64,000 nt of DNA from Amycolatopsis arida (GTDB lineage Bacteria > Actinomycetota > Actinomycetes > Mycobacteriales > Pseudonocardiaceae). The stretch lies in the NCBI RefSeq assembly GCF_900115565.1, contig NZ_FOWW01000001.1, positions 124,001-188,000 on the forward strand. Reading direction: 5' to 3'. Under the pieces are notes generated by a model. It was not told the DNA's origin and did no database searches. It worked only from the letters and a program-made list of their open reading frames with translations. Positions within the stretch are counted from its first letter, which is position 1. Each line of letters starts with the position of its first letter. A program made the position numbers and the translations under genes. Positions 47,233-56,208 of the stretch are shown here, one piece after another.

Positions 47233-47662
47233 TGCGACCACGACCAAGGCGACCACCACCAAGGCGGGCACGACCGGCCCAGGAGTGTGGCCGGCCCTGC
47301 TGTACACCGACGCCGAGGCGGCGCGTCGCTTCCTCGTCGAGGTGCTGGGGTTCACCGAGACGATGACCGTCCACGGCGCCGACGGCACGTCCATCGCGCA
47401 CGGCGAGCTGCGGTGGCCCGAGGGCGGTGGCGTGATGTACGGCTCGGCGAGCCTCTGCCATCCGGAGCGGCGGGCGCGGGCCCAGGGTGGCCACGGGGTG
47501 TACGTGGTGACGAAGGACCCGGACGCGGTGCACCGGCGGGCCGCGGCCGCCGGTGCCCGAATCGAGCGGGAGCCCCACGAGACCGACCACGGTTCGCGGG
47601 ACGTCGAGATCGCCGACCCGGAGGGCAACCTGTGGGTGTTCGGGACCTATCCGGGGGCCTGA
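47225..47662 (+). CDS. VOC (glyoxalase-like) protein paired with the AraC regulator
   Basis: A 145-residue single-module VOC protein (WPALLYTDAEAARRFLVEVL, GGHGVYVVTKDPDAVHRRAA, DPEGNLWVFGTY). The start overlaps the AraC stop by 8 bases, so the two were translated as a unit. Substrate unknown. A GTG two codons upstream is an alternative start. If the AraC gene is truly broken, this gene may be misregulated. Confidence 0.85.
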   Translation: MTDATTTKATTTKAGTTGPGVWPALLYTDAEAARRFLVEVLGFTETMTVHGADGTSIAHGELRWPEGGGVMYGSASLCHPERRARAQGGHGVYVVTKDPDAVHRRAAAAGARIEREPHETDHGSRDVEIADPEGNLWVFGTYPGA

Positions 47663-47730
47663 CCGACCGAACCCAGCGTGTTGGGTGGGTTGGATTTCCG
47701 TGACCGCCGTTTTCTGGCAGTCTTGACCAC

Positions 47731-48585
47731 GTGTTGCGGCTAGCTGGTGCGCGGCTGCTCGACGATCGGGACTATCCGGCGGTCCGCGCCGCTCTCGCCG
47801 CCGACCCGGTCGGCAGCTGCATGGTGGCCGCCCGGGTCGAGGTCGCCGGGCTGGAGCCGTGGCGCCTCGGCGGCGAGCTGTGGGCGACGGAGGGCCGGTC
47901 GGGCCGCGCCGGCCGGCTGCCCGGGCTGTGCTTCTCCGGCCCGAACCTCATCCCGTTGCGCGGCAACGGCGCGGCGCTGCGCTCGTTCGCCGACCGCGCC
48001 CTGCGCCGCCCGCGCACCTGCTCGTCCCTGGTGGGGCCGGCCGAGCAGGTCCTCGGCCTGTGGGACGAGCTGGCCGGCGAGTGGGGGCCGCCCCGCGAGC
48101 TGCGCCCCGACCAGCCGTTGATGGCGCTGGACGGGCCGCCGCTGCGCGCGCCCGACCCGCTGGTGCGCTCGGTGCGCCCGGACGAACTCGACCGGTACCT
48201 GCCGGCGGCCGTCGCCATGTTCATCGAGGAGGTCGGCGTCGACCCCCGGGCCGGCGACGGCGGCGCCAGCTACCGGGCCAGGGTGGCCGAGCTGATCGCC
48301 GGCGGCCGAGCGTTCGCCCGCTTCGAAGGCGGCGAGGTGGTGTTCAAGGCCGAGATCGGCGCGCTCTCGTCCAGCGTCGGGCAGATCCAGGGCGTGTGGG
48401 TGCACCCCGAGCGCCGCGGGGAGGGGCTGGGCACCACCGGCACGGCGGCAGTGGTGAACCGGCTGGTCCGCGGTATGGGCCGCACCGCGAGCCTGTACGT
48501 CAACTCCTACAACGCGCCCGCGCTGGCCGCCTACCGCAGGATCGGCTTCCACCAGGTCGGCCGCTACGCCACCGTGTTGTTCTGA
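47731..48585 (+). CDS. GNAT acetyltransferase with N-terminal DUF4081 domain
   Basis: A 284-residue protein with an N-terminal DUF4081 region (about 1-125) and a C-terminal GNAT fold with the CoA loop VHPERRGEGLGT and YVNSYNAPALAAYRRIGF. The ispG-proximal position matches Rv2867c of M. tuberculosis (from memory). Substrate unknown. GTG start. It marks the return to the conserved gene order after the accessory insert. Confidence 0.9.
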   Translation: MLRLAGARLLDDRDYPAVRAALAADPVGSCMVAARVEVAGLEPWRLGGELWATEGRSGRAGRLPGLCFSGPNLIPLRGNGAALRSFADRALRRPRTCSSLVGPAEQVLGLWDELAGEWGPPRELRPDQPLMALDGPPLRAPDPLVRSVRPDELDRYLPAAVAMFIEEVGVDPRAGDGGASYRARVAELIAGGRAFARFEGGEVVFKAEIGALSSSVGQIQGVWVHPERRGEGLGTTGTAAVVNRLVRGMGRTASLYVNSYNAPALAAYRRIGFHQVGRYATVLF

Positions 48586-48596
48586 GCAACCCCAGA

Positions 48597-48617
48597 ATGT
48601 GCTACCATGTAGCACAT
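48597..48617. promoter_or_regulatory. Inverted repeat overlapping the antitoxin start (probable operator)
   Basis: ATGTGCTAC-CAT-GTAGCACAT has perfect 9-bp arms (48597-48605 and 48609-48617), and the right arm ends inside the antitoxin ATG at 48616. Antitoxins of this type repress their own promoter through such sites. There is no room for a Shine-Dalgarno sequence, so the message may be leaderless. Confidence 0.75.
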
Positions 48618-48897
48618 GGATCGGATCGGCGTGCGTGAGCTGCGGCAGAATGCCAGCGTGTATCTGCGACGAGTGGCCGCGGGTGAGTCGTTCACGGTGA
48701 CGGACCGCGGTCACCCCGTGGCCGAGCTGCGGCCGGTGGTGCCCCGGAGTCGGGTCGACGAGATGCTGGCGACCGGAGCGCTCCTACCGCCCGAGCGCCC
48801 GACCGGCGCGCTCAGCGGTAACCTTCCCGAGCCGCTCGACCTGGGTTTCAGCGCGTCCGACGAGCTCGCCAGGCTGCGCGACGAGGAGCGCTGGTGA
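48616..48897 (+). CDS. Phd/YefM-type antitoxin
   Basis: A 93-residue protein with the Phd/YefM DNA-binding N-terminus (GVRELRQNASVYLRRVAAGE, then FTVTDRGHPVAEL) and a flexible, acidic C-terminus that would wrap the toxin. It overlaps the toxin start by 4 bases (GTGA), the standard antitoxin-first arrangement. The operator overlaps its start codon. By M. tuberculosis convention it would be called a VapB. Confidence 0.88.
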   Translation: MDRIGVRELRQNASVYLRRVAAGESFTVTDRGHPVAELRPVVPRSRVDEMLATGALLPPERPTGALSGNLPEPLDLGFSASDELARLRDEERW

Positions 48898-49289
48898 TCT
48901 ACTTCGACGCCTCGGCCCTGGTGAAGCTGGTGCTCAAGGAGAAGGAGACCGCGGCGTTGGACGCGTGGCTGGCGGACCGTCGGGAGGTGGCGAAGGTCAG
49001 CTCGGCGCTGTGCCGCGTCGAGGTGCCGCGTGCGGTCCGGAAAGGCGGCGATGTCGCCTATCTGCGCTCCCAGGTGATCCTCGGCGACATCATGCAGTTG
49101 CCCATGACGCCGGAGTTGCTGGACGCGGCGGGATCGCTGCCAGGACCGCTTCGGTCGTTGGACGCGATCCACCTCGCTTCGGCGATGGCGCTACGCGGTG
49201 ACCTGGAGGTGTTCGTCGCCTATGACCACCGGTTGCGAGACGCCGCGGAACTGGTCGGCCTCGTCACGGCCGCCCCGGGGGCGTCGTAG
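48894..49289 (+). CDS. VapC-type PIN-domain toxin
   Basis: A 131-residue PIN-domain ribonuclease. The acidic metal site is visible: YFDASALVKL (Asp5), CRVEVPRAVR (Glu), SLDAIHLASA (Asp) and the last Asp in AYDHRLRDAA. VapC toxins cleave tRNA or rRNA when the antitoxin is degraded. GTG start inside the antitoxin stop. In M. tuberculosis toxin-antitoxin genes also lie between the Rv2867c GNAT gene and mapB, so this spot may favour their insertion or retention. Confidence 0.9.
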   Translation: MIYFDASALVKLVLKEKETAALDAWLADRREVAKVSSALCRVEVPRAVRKGGDVAYLRSQVILGDIMQLPMTPELLDAAGSLPGPLRSLDAIHLASAMALRGDLEVFVAYDHRLRDAAELVGLVTAAPGAS

Positions 49290-49298
49290 GGTGGAGGT

Positions 49299-50156
49299 AT
49301 GCCCCAGCGTGCACCACTGACCCCCGGCGTGCAGTCGCCGCCCCGCCCCGTCCCACCCGCGATCGCCCATCCCGAGTACGTCGGCAAGCCCGCCCCGAAG
49401 CGGGACACCGGCAACGGCGTGCGTACCCCCGAGGTGATCGAGGCGATGCGGGTCGCCGGCCGGATCGCGGCGCAGGCGCTGGAGGAGGGTGGCAAGGCGG
49501 TCAAGCCCGGCAACACCACCGACGACATCGACAAGGTGGTGCACGAGTTCCTCCTCGACCACGGCGCCTACCCGTCGACCCTGGGCTACCGCAACTTCCC
49601 GAAGTCGTGCTGCACCTCGCTCAACGAGGTCATCTGCCACGGCATCCCGGACTCGACGGTGATCGAGGACGGCGACATCTGCAACATCGACGTCACCGCC
49701 TACATCGGCGGCGTGCACGGCGACACCAACGCCACCTTCCTCGCTGGTGACGTCGACGAGGAGGCGCGGCTGCTGGTCGAGCGCACCCAGGAGGCGCTGA
49801 ACCGGGCGATCAGGGCGGTGCGCCCCGGCCGGCAGCTCAACGTGATCGGCCGGGTCATCGAGTCCTACGCCAAGCGGTTCGGCTACGGCGTGGTGCGGGA
49901 CTTCACCGGGCACGGCGTCGGCCCCGCGTTCCACACCCCGCCGACCGTGCTGCACTACGAGGAGCCGTCGGTCACCACGCTGATCGAGCCGGGCATGACC
50001 TTCACCATCGAGCCGATGATCACCCTCGGCACCATCGAGTACGACGTGTGGGACGACGACTGGACGGTCACCACCAAGGACAAGCGGTGGACCGCCCAGT
50101 TCGAGCACACCATCCTGGTGACCGACACGGGCGCGGAGATCCTCACCCTCCCCTGA
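49299..50156 (+). CDS. map: Methionine aminopeptidase, type Ic
   Basis: A 285-residue enzyme. The metal ligands are in [16 protein letters not shown] (two Asp), [11 protein letters not shown] (His), FTIEPMI (Glu) and QFEHTILV (Glu). A 40-residue N-terminal extension rich in Pro ([20 protein letters not shown]) is the SH3-binding-like segment of type Ic enzymes such as M. tuberculosis MapB, thought to dock at the ribosome. ATG after GTGGAGGT. Confidence 0.96.
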   Translation: MPQRAPLTPGVQSPPRPVPPAIAHPEYVGKPAPKRDTGNGVRTPEVIEAMRVAGRIAAQALEEGGKAVKPGNTTDDIDKVVHEFLLDHGAYPSTLGYRNFPKSCCTSLNEVICHGIPDSTVIEDGDICNIDVTAYIGGVHGDTNATFLAGDVDEEARLLVERTQEALNRAIRAVRPGRQLNVIGRVIESYAKRFGYGVVRDFTGHGVGPAFHTPPTVLHYEEPSVTTLIEPGMTFTIEPMITLGTIEYDVWDDDWTVTTKDKRWTAQFEHTILVTDTGAEILTLP

Positions 50157-50168
50157 CCGCGAGCTCGA

Positions 50169-50186
50169 CGCTCGGGACGGCGAGCG
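50169..50186 (+). terminator. Short hairpin between map and the GntR gene
   Basis: CGCTCG (50169-50174) and CGAGCG (50181-50186) form a 6-bp stem with a 6-base loop, 12 bases after the map stop and between convergent genes. A weak terminator candidate. Confidence 0.4.
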
Positions 50187-50214
50187 CGCCGGAGCCTCCG
50201 CGACCGGCCGGCGA

Positions 50215-50895
50215 TCAGCGTGCCGTCTGGTCCTGCCCGGCCAGCAGCTGGTCGAGGAAGCCGCTCGCCTCGGCCGCCGCGCGCTCCGGATCGCCGTCGG
50301 CGATGGCCCGCAACAGTCCGCCGTGCTCGATCGGCGCCGGCTCCGGGTAGGGGTCCGAGGTGGCGGCCACACTCGCCGTCACGGCCTCGGTGAGCCCCCG
50401 GTAGATCTCGGTGAGCAGCGCGTTGCGGCCGCACCGCACGACGGCGAAGTGGAACTCGGCGTCGACGCGGGCGAACTCGGCGAAGGGCCGCTCGGCGAAG
50501 ATCCGGTCGCGCTCGTCGAGCAGGTCGGTGAGCAGGCGCAGCTCCTCGGCCGTGCGGTGGCGGGCGGCCAGCCGCGCGCCCTCCACCTCCAGCACCCGCC
50601 GCACCTGCAGCACCTCCCGCAGCTCCGAACCGCAGAGCCGGCGGATGGCGCCGGAGACCTCGCTGGTGGCGCGGACGTACGTGCCGTCACCCTGGCGTAC
50701 CTCCAGCAGCCCGCCGTGGGCGAGCGCGCGGACCGCCTCCCGCACGGTGTTGCGGCCCACGCCCAGCCGGGCGGCCAGCTCGGCCTCCGGCGGGATCCGC
50801 TGGCCCACCGGCCAGTCGCCTTGGGTGACCGCCGCCCGAAGCTGCCCGATCACCTGCTCGACGAGTCCGGTGCGGCGCGTCGTGGCCAGTGGCAC
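50215..50895 (-). CDS. GntR family regulator, FadR subfamily (FCD domain)
   Basis: A 226-residue regulator. The winged helix (PEAELAARLGVGRNTVREAV, then HGGLLEVRQGDGTYV) lies at about 35-75 and the all-helical FCD ligand domain (ARVDAEFHFAVV, EHGGLLRAIADGD) follows. GTG start with AAAGGA 7 bases upstream. It is divergent from the MFS transporter, and the 96-base shared region contains a TCCCA/TGGGA inverted repeat; control of that transporter and of itself is likely. Ligand unknown, usually an organic acid in this family. Confidence 0.9.
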   Translation of the reverse strand: MPLATTRRTGLVEQVIGQLRAAVTQGDWPVGQRIPPEAELAARLGVGRNTVREAVRALAHGGLLEVRQGDGTYVRATSEVSGAIRRLCGSELREVLQVRRVLEVEGARLAARHRTAEELRLLTDLLDERDRIFAERPFAEFARVDAEFHFAVVRCGRNALLTEIYRGLTEAVTASVAATSDPYPEPAPIEHGGLLRAIADGDPERAAAEASGFLDQLLAGQDQTAR

Positions 50896-50966
50896 GGCGT
50901 TGTCCTTTCGTCCGTTTCCTGCTGGATGCGTGGTCGGCGACCGTGTCACACGGTGTCGTCCAGACA

Positions 50967-50980
50967 TCCCATCTTTGGGA
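50967..50980. promoter_or_regulatory. TCCCATCTTTGGGA inverted repeat between divergent gntR and MFS genes
   Basis: Five-base arms around TCTT, 12 bases before the MFS start. It is a candidate operator for the adjacent GntR-family protein; other GntR sites of the FadR group have similar short arms. Confidence 0.45.
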
Positions 50981-50991
50981 CACTCGATGGC

Positions 50992-52260
50992 GTGACCGCC
51001 GAATCCTCCGTCTCCGGCAGCCAGCACACCCCCGCCATTCAACTCGGGTCGGAGGACGCGATCGAGTCCCGGGGCCAGGATGGCACCGGACGGCGCAGTG
51101 CGAGCCTGCTCTTGGCGGTCGCCGTGGTACTCGTGGCACTCAACCTGCGGCCCGCGATCACGAGTGTCGGCACCGTGCTCGGCGAGGCCAGGGACGACCT
51201 CGGGGCCTCCGCGACCTGGGCCGGCGTCCTGACCACCCTTCCCGGCCTGTGCTTCGCGGTCGCCGGGCTCGCCGCGCCGTGGCTGGCCCGACGGGCCGGC
51301 CTGGCCGCCGCGGTCGGCCTCGCGCTCACCGTGCTCGCCGCCGGTCTCGTGCTGCGCGTGCTCGACGGCCCACTGGTGGTGCTCGGCGGCACCCTCGTCG
51401 CGACCGCCGGCATCGCGCTGGCCAACGTGCTCGTCCCGGTGGTGGTCAAGGGCTCCTTCCCGGCGAGGGTCGGGCTGATGACCGGGATCTACACGGCCGC
51501 GCTGCAGGGCGGCGGGGCACTCGGCTCGGCGCTGACCCCGCCGCTGGCCGGCACGTTCGGCGGGTGGCGGGCGGCGCTGGCCGGATGGGCGCTGCTGGCG
51601 GCGGTGGCGCTCGCCGGGTGGCTGCTCGCCACCCGTGGCGGCCGGTTGCGCCCGGCGTCGACCGGCTCCGCGCCGCCGGGCTCCGCGCCGCGCCGCTCGC
51701 TGCTGCGCAGCCCGCTGGCGTGGGTGGTCACACTGTTCTTCGGCCTGCAGGCGTTGCTGGCCTACGTGGTGATGGGGTGGCTGCCCGAGGTGCTGGTCGA
51801 CGCCGGGGTGAGCCGCACGGACGCCGGCCTGCTGCTCGGTTTGGTGTCGATGCTGGCCGTGCCGATCAGCCTGGTGGTGCCGCCGCTGGCTGCGCGGGGC
51901 GGCAGCCAGAGCGGGTGGATCGTCGGGCTCGGTGCGTTCGCGCTGGCCTCGCTGGTGGGACTGCTGGTGGCGCCGGGCGCCGCGCCGCTGCTGTGGACGG
52001 TGCTGCTCGGGATCGGGATGAGCGTGTTCTCGCTGGCGCTCACGACGATCGCGCTGCGCGCCAGGACGGGCGAGGACACCGCCGCGCTGTCCGGGATGGC
52101 GCAGGGGCTCGGCTACCTGTTGGCCGCGCTGGGGCCGTTCCTGTTCGGCTTCCTGCACGACCTGACCGGCGGGTGGACCGTGCCGTTCGGGATGCTGATC
52201 GCCGCGATGCTGGTGCAGCTGGTGGCCGGCTGGGTGGCGGGCCGGCCCCGGTACGTCTGA
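50992..52260 (+). CDS. MFS transporter, CynX/NimT-like
   Basis: A 422-residue transporter with about 12 transmembrane helices and the CynX/NimT start (VALNLRPAITSVGTVLGEA). CynX-type carriers are linked to cyanate, nitroimidazole resistance or small anions; the substrate here is unknown. GTG 50992 leaves a 38-residue polar N-terminus before helix 1. It is divergent from the GntR regulator, which probably controls it. Confidence 0.88.
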   Translation: MTAESSVSGSQHTPAIQLGSEDAIESRGQDGTGRRSASLLLAVAVVLVALNLRPAITSVGTVLGEARDDLGASATWAGVLTTLPGLCFAVAGLAAPWLARRAGLAAAVGLALTVLAAGLVLRVLDGPLVVLGGTLVATAGIALANVLVPVVVKGSFPARVGLMTGIYTAALQGGGALGSALTPPLAGTFGGWRAALAGWALLAAVALAGWLLATRGGRLRPASTGSAPPGSAPRRSLLRSPLAWVVTLFFGLQALLAYVVMGWLPEVLVDAGVSRTDAGLLLGLVSMLAVPISLVVPPLAARGGSQSGWIVGLGAFALASLVGLLVAPGAAPLLWTVLLGIGMSVFSLALTTIALRARTGEDTAALSGMAQGLGYLLAALGPFLFGFLHDLTGGWTVPFGMLIAAMLVQLVAGWVAGRPRYV

Positions 52261-52284
52261 ACCGGGCCACCGCCCAGCCCGAAC

Positions 52285-53682
52285 TCAGTTGAGCGGGAGG
52301 TTGAGCAGGGCGTTCTCCACCAGCTCCGGCATCGCCGGGTGGATCCAGTACTGGCCGCGTGCCATGGTGCGCGCGTCGAGTGAGAAGCTCATGGCCTGGA
52401 TGAGCGGCTGGATCAGGGTGGACGCCTGCGGCCCGATGATGTGCGCGCCGAGCAGCAGCCCGGTGGCCGGGTCGGCCAGCAGCTTGGCGAAGCCGGTGCT
52501 GTCCTCCATCGCCCAGCCGTAGGCGATGCCGGCGTAGTCCTGGGTCGCGCTGACGTACGGCACACCGCGCTCGCGGGCCTGCTGCTCGGTTAGCCCCACG
52601 GACGCGACCTGCGGCGAGCTGAACACCGCGTGCGGCACGAACCGGTGGTCGGCGGCGATCGGCTCGTCCGGGTGCAGCAGGTTGTGCTGCACCACCCGGG
52701 ACTCGTGGTTGGCCACGTGCTTGAGCTCGAACGCCGAGGAGATGTCACCGAGCGCGTAGATGCCGTCCACCACGGTCCGCTGGTGATCGTCCACCACGAC
52801 GTGCCCGCTGGGCAGCGTGGTCACGCCGGTGGCGGCGACGTCGAGCAGGTCGGAGTTGGGGCGCCGGCCGGTCGCCACGAGCAGCAGGTCGCCCTCGACG
52901 CTCTCCGCGCCGTCCGGCCCGGCCAGGTCGAGCGCGACCCCACCGTCCGGGGTGCGGCGGGCGCCCACCGTGGTCCGGTTCAGCCGCACGTCGAAGCGCC
53001 GCGCGGCCAGTTCGGTGAACCGGGTGCTCACGTCGACGTCCTCCGCGCGCAGCAGCGCACCGGAGCGCGCCACGATCGTGACCCGCACCCCGAACGACGC
53101 GAAGACGTGCGCGAACTCGGCGGCGACGAAGCCGCTGCCGAGGATCACCATCCGCTCGGGCAGCTCGTCGATCCGCATCACGGTGTCCGAGGTGTGGTGG
53201 GGGACGTCGGCGAGGCCGGGCACGTCCGGCAGCACCGAGCGCCCGCCCGCGGCCAGCACGAAGCGGTCGGCGGTGAGCGTCTCCGGCGGCCGGCCGTCGG
53301 CGAGGGAGACCGTGAGCTCCTTGTGCCCGGTGAACCGCCCCTGCCCCTCGTACACGGTGACGGCGGCGTTGTCCTCGTGCTCCTTCCGGTAGCGTCGGCC
53401 GCCCTCGGCGATGGGGTCGATCCGGCCGAAGATCCGGTCTCGGACGTCCCGCCAGCGCACGCCCTCGAGCCGCAGGTCGACGCCGAGCCGGGCGCCGGCC
53501 GCGGGTGCGGCGGCCACGTCGGCGGTGTGCACGAACATCTTCGTCGGGATGCAGCCGACGTTGAGGCACGTGCCGCCGAAGACGCCCTTCTCCACGATCG
53601 CCGTCTTCCAGTCGGCGAAGCGGGGGTCGAGGATCGAGTTGCCCGATCCGGTCCCGACGATCACCAGGTCGTAGTGCGGCAC
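52285..53682 (-). CDS. mtr: Mycothione reductase
   Basis: A 465-residue flavoprotein disulfide reductase. It has FAD-binding [20 protein letters not shown], redox pair [18 protein letters not shown] site [19 protein letters not shown], and the C-terminal [15 protein letters not shown] with the catalytic His. The N-terminal GTGSGN variant and the overall match point to mycothione reductase rather than lipoamide or mercuric reductase; it keeps mycothiol reduced. GTG start after GAGGTGAGGGC. cobQ ends 12 bases upstream on the same strand. Confidence 0.94.
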   Translation of the reverse strand: MPHYDLVIVGTGSGNSILDPRFADWKTAIVEKGVFGGTCLNVGCIPTKMFVHTADVAAAPAAGARLGVDLRLEGVRWRDVRDRIFGRIDPIAEGGRRYRKEHEDNAAVTVYEGQGRFTGHKELTVSLADGRPPETLTADRFVLAAGGRSVLPDVPGLADVPHHTSDTVMRIDELPERMVILGSGFVAAEFAHVFASFGVRVTIVARSGALLRAEDVDVSTRFTELAARRFDVRLNRTTVGARRTPDGGVALDLAGPDGAESVEGDLLLVATGRRPNSDLLDVAATGVTTLPSGHVVVDDHQRTVVDGIYALGDISSAFELKHVANHESRVVQHNLLHPDEPIAADHRFVPHAVFSSPQVASVGLTEQQARERGVPYVSATQDYAGIAYGWAMEDSTGFAKLLADPATGLLLGAHIIGPQASTLIQPLIQAMSFSLDARTMARGQYWIHPAMPELVENALLNLPLN

Positions 53683-53694
53683 GCCCTCACCTCA

Positions 53695-55335
53695 TCATCC
53701 TTTGGGCCGCACTCCTCCCGCCTGCGCTCCTTCCTCGCTGGCGCTCGGTCGATGCTCGGCGGTCGTCGCGCGGTCGTGTCCGGTCGCGGTGCGTTCGTCC
53801 CGCCCAACCCCGGGTCGGGCCGGGTTGTTCCCCGCCGTGGTCAGCCGCACCGCGGGCAGGTCGGGCGGTGCGCCGCGGTCGATCAGGTCCAGCAGCGCGG
53901 CGGTGTCCACGTGCTGCTCGATCGCGTCGGCCAGCCGGTCCAGCATGGCCTCGCGCAGCGTGCCGAACCCCGGTCCTCCTGCCGGCCGCCAGGCCACGCC
54001 CGCCTGCCCGGCCACCTCGGTCAGCCAGGCCCGCCGGAAGTCGTCGTTCTCGAACACCCCATGCCACATCGTTCCCCACACGGCGCCGCGGCGGTAGCCG
54101 TCGAGGAACGGCTCGGCCGTTCCGGTGGCCTCGGCGACGCCGTGGTGGATCTCGTACCCGGTCACCGGATGCCCGCGCCACGTGCCGCTCGGCCGGCCCA
54201 GGGTCTTCTCCCGGCGGAACCGGACGGCGGTGGGCAACCGGCCGAGCCCGGTCACCGTGCCATCGCCCGACTCCACGTCGTCGTGGATCGTGCCGGCCAG
54301 CATCTGGTAGCCACCGCAGACGCCCAGCACCGGGCGGCCGGCGGCGGCCCGCTCGGCGATCGCCGCGGCGATGCCGTGCCGGCGCAGCCAGGCGAGGTCG
54401 CGCACGGTGGACCGGCTTCCGGGCAGCACGACCAGGTCGGCCGCGGCCACCGTGTCCGGGTCGGCGGTGAAGGTCACCGACACGCCGGGCTCGGCGGCCA
54501 GCGGGTCGAGGTCGGTCGCGTTGGACACCCGGGGCAGCCGCACGGCCGCGACCCGCAGCGTGCCGCCCGGCCGCTCCTCGCGCCCTGCCCAGCCGGCGAT
54601 CGCCAGCGCGTCCTCGGAGTCCAGCCAGGCGCCGGGCAGCCACGGCAGCACCCCGAGCACCGGTCGGCCGGTGAGCGCGTGCAGGGTGTCCAGTCCGGGG
54701 CGGAGCAGCTCCGGATCGCCACGGAACTTGTTCACCAGGAAGCCGGCCACCAGCGCCTGGTCCTCGGCGTCGAGCAGGGCCAACGTCCCGGCCATCGCGG
54801 CCAGCACCCCGCCGCGGTCGATGTCGCCGACCACCACCACCGGCAGCCCCGCCCGTCGGGCCAGCCCCATGTTGACGTAGTCGCCGTCCCGCAGGTTGAC
54901 CTCGGCCGGGCTGCCCGCGCCCTCGCAGAGCACGATGTCGAACCGCTCGCGCAGCTCGGTCAGCGCGGCGTGCGCGGCCTCCGCCAGCGCCGCGCGCCCG
55001 GTGGTCCACTCGCCCGCGGTCAGCTCGCCCCACGGCCGTCCGCGCAGCACCACGTGGCTGCGCCGGTCGCCGCCGGGCTTGAGCAGCACCGGGTTCATCG
55101 CGGACTCCGGCTCCGCGCCCGCGGCGACGGCCTGCAGCCACTGGGCCCGGCCGATCTCCGCGCCGTCGGCGCACACCATCGAGTTGTTCGACATGTTCTG
55201 CGCCTTGAACGGCGCGACCTTGACCCCCCGCCGGGCCAGCCACCGGCACAGCCCCGCGGTGACCGTGGACTTGCCCGCGTCGGACGTGGTGCCGGCGACC
55301 AGCAGGCCGCCGCGTGCTCGCGTTCCCGTGCGCAC
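53695..55335 (-). CDS. cobQ: Cobyric acid synthase with a repeat-derived C-terminal tail
   Basis: A 546-residue glutamine-dependent amidase of cobalamin synthesis. The N-terminal P-loop domain (LLVAGTTSDAGKSTVTAGLC, FKAQNMSNNSMV) precedes the class I glutaminase domain with catalytic Cys in VLGVCGGYQML and His in the WHGVFEND region. It amidates cobyrinic acid diamide at four positions. The last roughly 40 residues (ending RPSASEEGAQAGGVRPKG) are encoded by the diverged 80-bp repeat (53704-53780) and are not part of the fold. No other cob gene is in the window. Confidence 0.93.
   Translation of the reverse strand: MRTGTRARGGLLVAGTTSDAGKSTVTAGLCRWLARRGVKVAPFKAQNMSNNSMVCADGAEIGRAQWLQAVAAGAEPESAMNPVLLKPGGDRRSHVVLRGRPWGELTAGEWTTGRAALAEAAHAALTELRERFDIVLCEGAGSPAEVNLRDGDYVNMGLARRAGLPVVVVGDIDRGGVLAAMAGTLALLDAEDQALVAGFLVNKFRGDPELLRPGLDTLHALTGRPVLGVLPWLPGAWLDSEDALAIAGWAGREERPGGTLRVAAVRLPRVSNATDLDPLAAEPGVSVTFTADPDTVAAADLVVLPGSRSTVRDLAWLRRHGIAAAIAERAAAGRPVLGVCGGYQMLAGTIHDDVESGDGTVTGLGRLPTAVRFRREKTLGRPSGTWRGHPVTGYEIHHGVAEATGTAEPFLDGYRRGAVWGTMWHGVFENDDFRRAWLTEVAGQAGVAWRPAGGPGFGTLREAMLDRLADAIEQHVDTAALLDLIDRGAPPDLPAVRLTTAGNNPARPGVGRDERTATGHDRATTAEHRPSASEEGAQAGGVRPKG
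53704..53780. repeat. Distant copy of the 80-bp repeat, inside the cobQ 3' end
   Basis: About 77 bases match the 8847-9064 repeat unit, with roughly seven to nine differences. The core TCGCTGGCGCTCGGTCGATG is identical. Orientation relative to the plus strand is the same. It lies within the last codons of cobQ. Confidence 0.9.
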
Positions 55336-55338
55336 CGC

Positions 55339-56208
55339 CTACCCGCCGTTCGCCGAGAAGTGCATGAGGTCCTTCGGGTCGGTCCAGGTGCCGCCCCAGG
55401 TCCAGCCGGCGGCCCTGAACGCGCGCACCGCCGGACCGCTCGGCAGCAGCATCCCCGGCCGCACCCGGCTCCGGTCGACGTAGGCCGAGGCCAGCTCGGG
55501 TAGCACCAGGTCGCCGCGCAGGTACGGGTTGCAGAAGGGGTTCACGTCGATCGCCAGCCCGTGGGCGTGGGCCGACCAGGTGGTGCGGCCCCGGACCGGG
55601 CGGCAGACGAAGGCCGACGTGTTGTTGCCGTCCCCGGTCGGCGGCGCGTCGAGCTCGTCGGCCCTGGTCACCCGCATCTCCTCGATGGGGAAGCCCGCGG
55701 CGAACAGCTCCCCGAAGATCGTGGTCACCGCCTCCGCGACCGACGCGTTGACCAGCATCTCGCCGGTGTGCGCTCGGCCGTCGAAGCCACGGAACGACAT
55801 CGTGAGGTAGCGCAGGTCGGCCGCGGCCACCGGGCACTCCGGTCGCCAGCTGCTGCGGGCCAGCACGTCCGCGGGCACCGGCCGTACGGTCGCGGCGTAG
55901 CGGCCGTCCTGCGGAGGGGGCAGCAGGTCGGCGGTGGGCAGTGCGCGGTCCACCAGCTCCGGCGGGGTGGGCAGCACCTGGCCGTAGCCGTCGGGCCGCA
56001 GCGGCAGCGGGCGGGCGCCCACCCGCCAGACCGGCGCGGCGGCGGGATCGCTCGGCTCCGCCGGGGTGGTGCTCCCCGGCTCGCCGCTGGGGGTGGTCGC
56101 CGCGGGCGCGGCCTCGGGCGGCGGTGTGGACGGCACTGGCTCGGCGGTGCATGCCGCCAGCAGCGTGCCCACCGTCAGCAGGCCGACCACCGCACTCCGA
56201 GCTCCCAC
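55339..56208 (-). CDS. Lipoprotein with M15 (VanY/DD-carboxypeptidase-like) domain
   Basis: A 289-residue exported protein. A lipobox LLAACTAEP follows a hydrophobic N-terminus, then a Pro/Thr-rich linker (20-60), then a domain with the M15 zinc motif SAHAHGLAIDVNP (SxHxxGxAxD) and DLMHFS as the third ligand region. M15 enzymes cleave D-Ala-D-Ala or other peptidoglycan peptides. It starts with GTG and precedes cobQ by 3 bases on the same strand, though the functions appear unrelated. Confidence 0.87.
   Translation of the reverse strand: MGARSAVVGLLTVGTLLAACTAEPVPSTPPPEAAPAATTPSGEPGSTTPAEPSDPAAAPVWRVGARPLPLRPDGYGQVLPTPPELVDRALPTADLLPPPQDGRYAATVRPVPADVLARSSWRPECPVAAADLRYLTMSFRGFDGRAHTGEMLVNASVAEAVTTIFGELFAAGFPIEEMRVTRADELDAPPTGDGNNTSAFVCRPVRGRTTWSAHAHGLAIDVNPFCNPYLRGDLVLPELASAYVDRSRVRPGMLLPSGPAVRAFRAAGWTWGGTWTDPKDLMHFSANGG

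Noticed and set aside
50323-50991. N-terminal extension of the MFS transporter over the GntR gene
   Set aside because: The extension reads antisense to a clear GntR regulator. The transporter helices begin only after GTG 50992.
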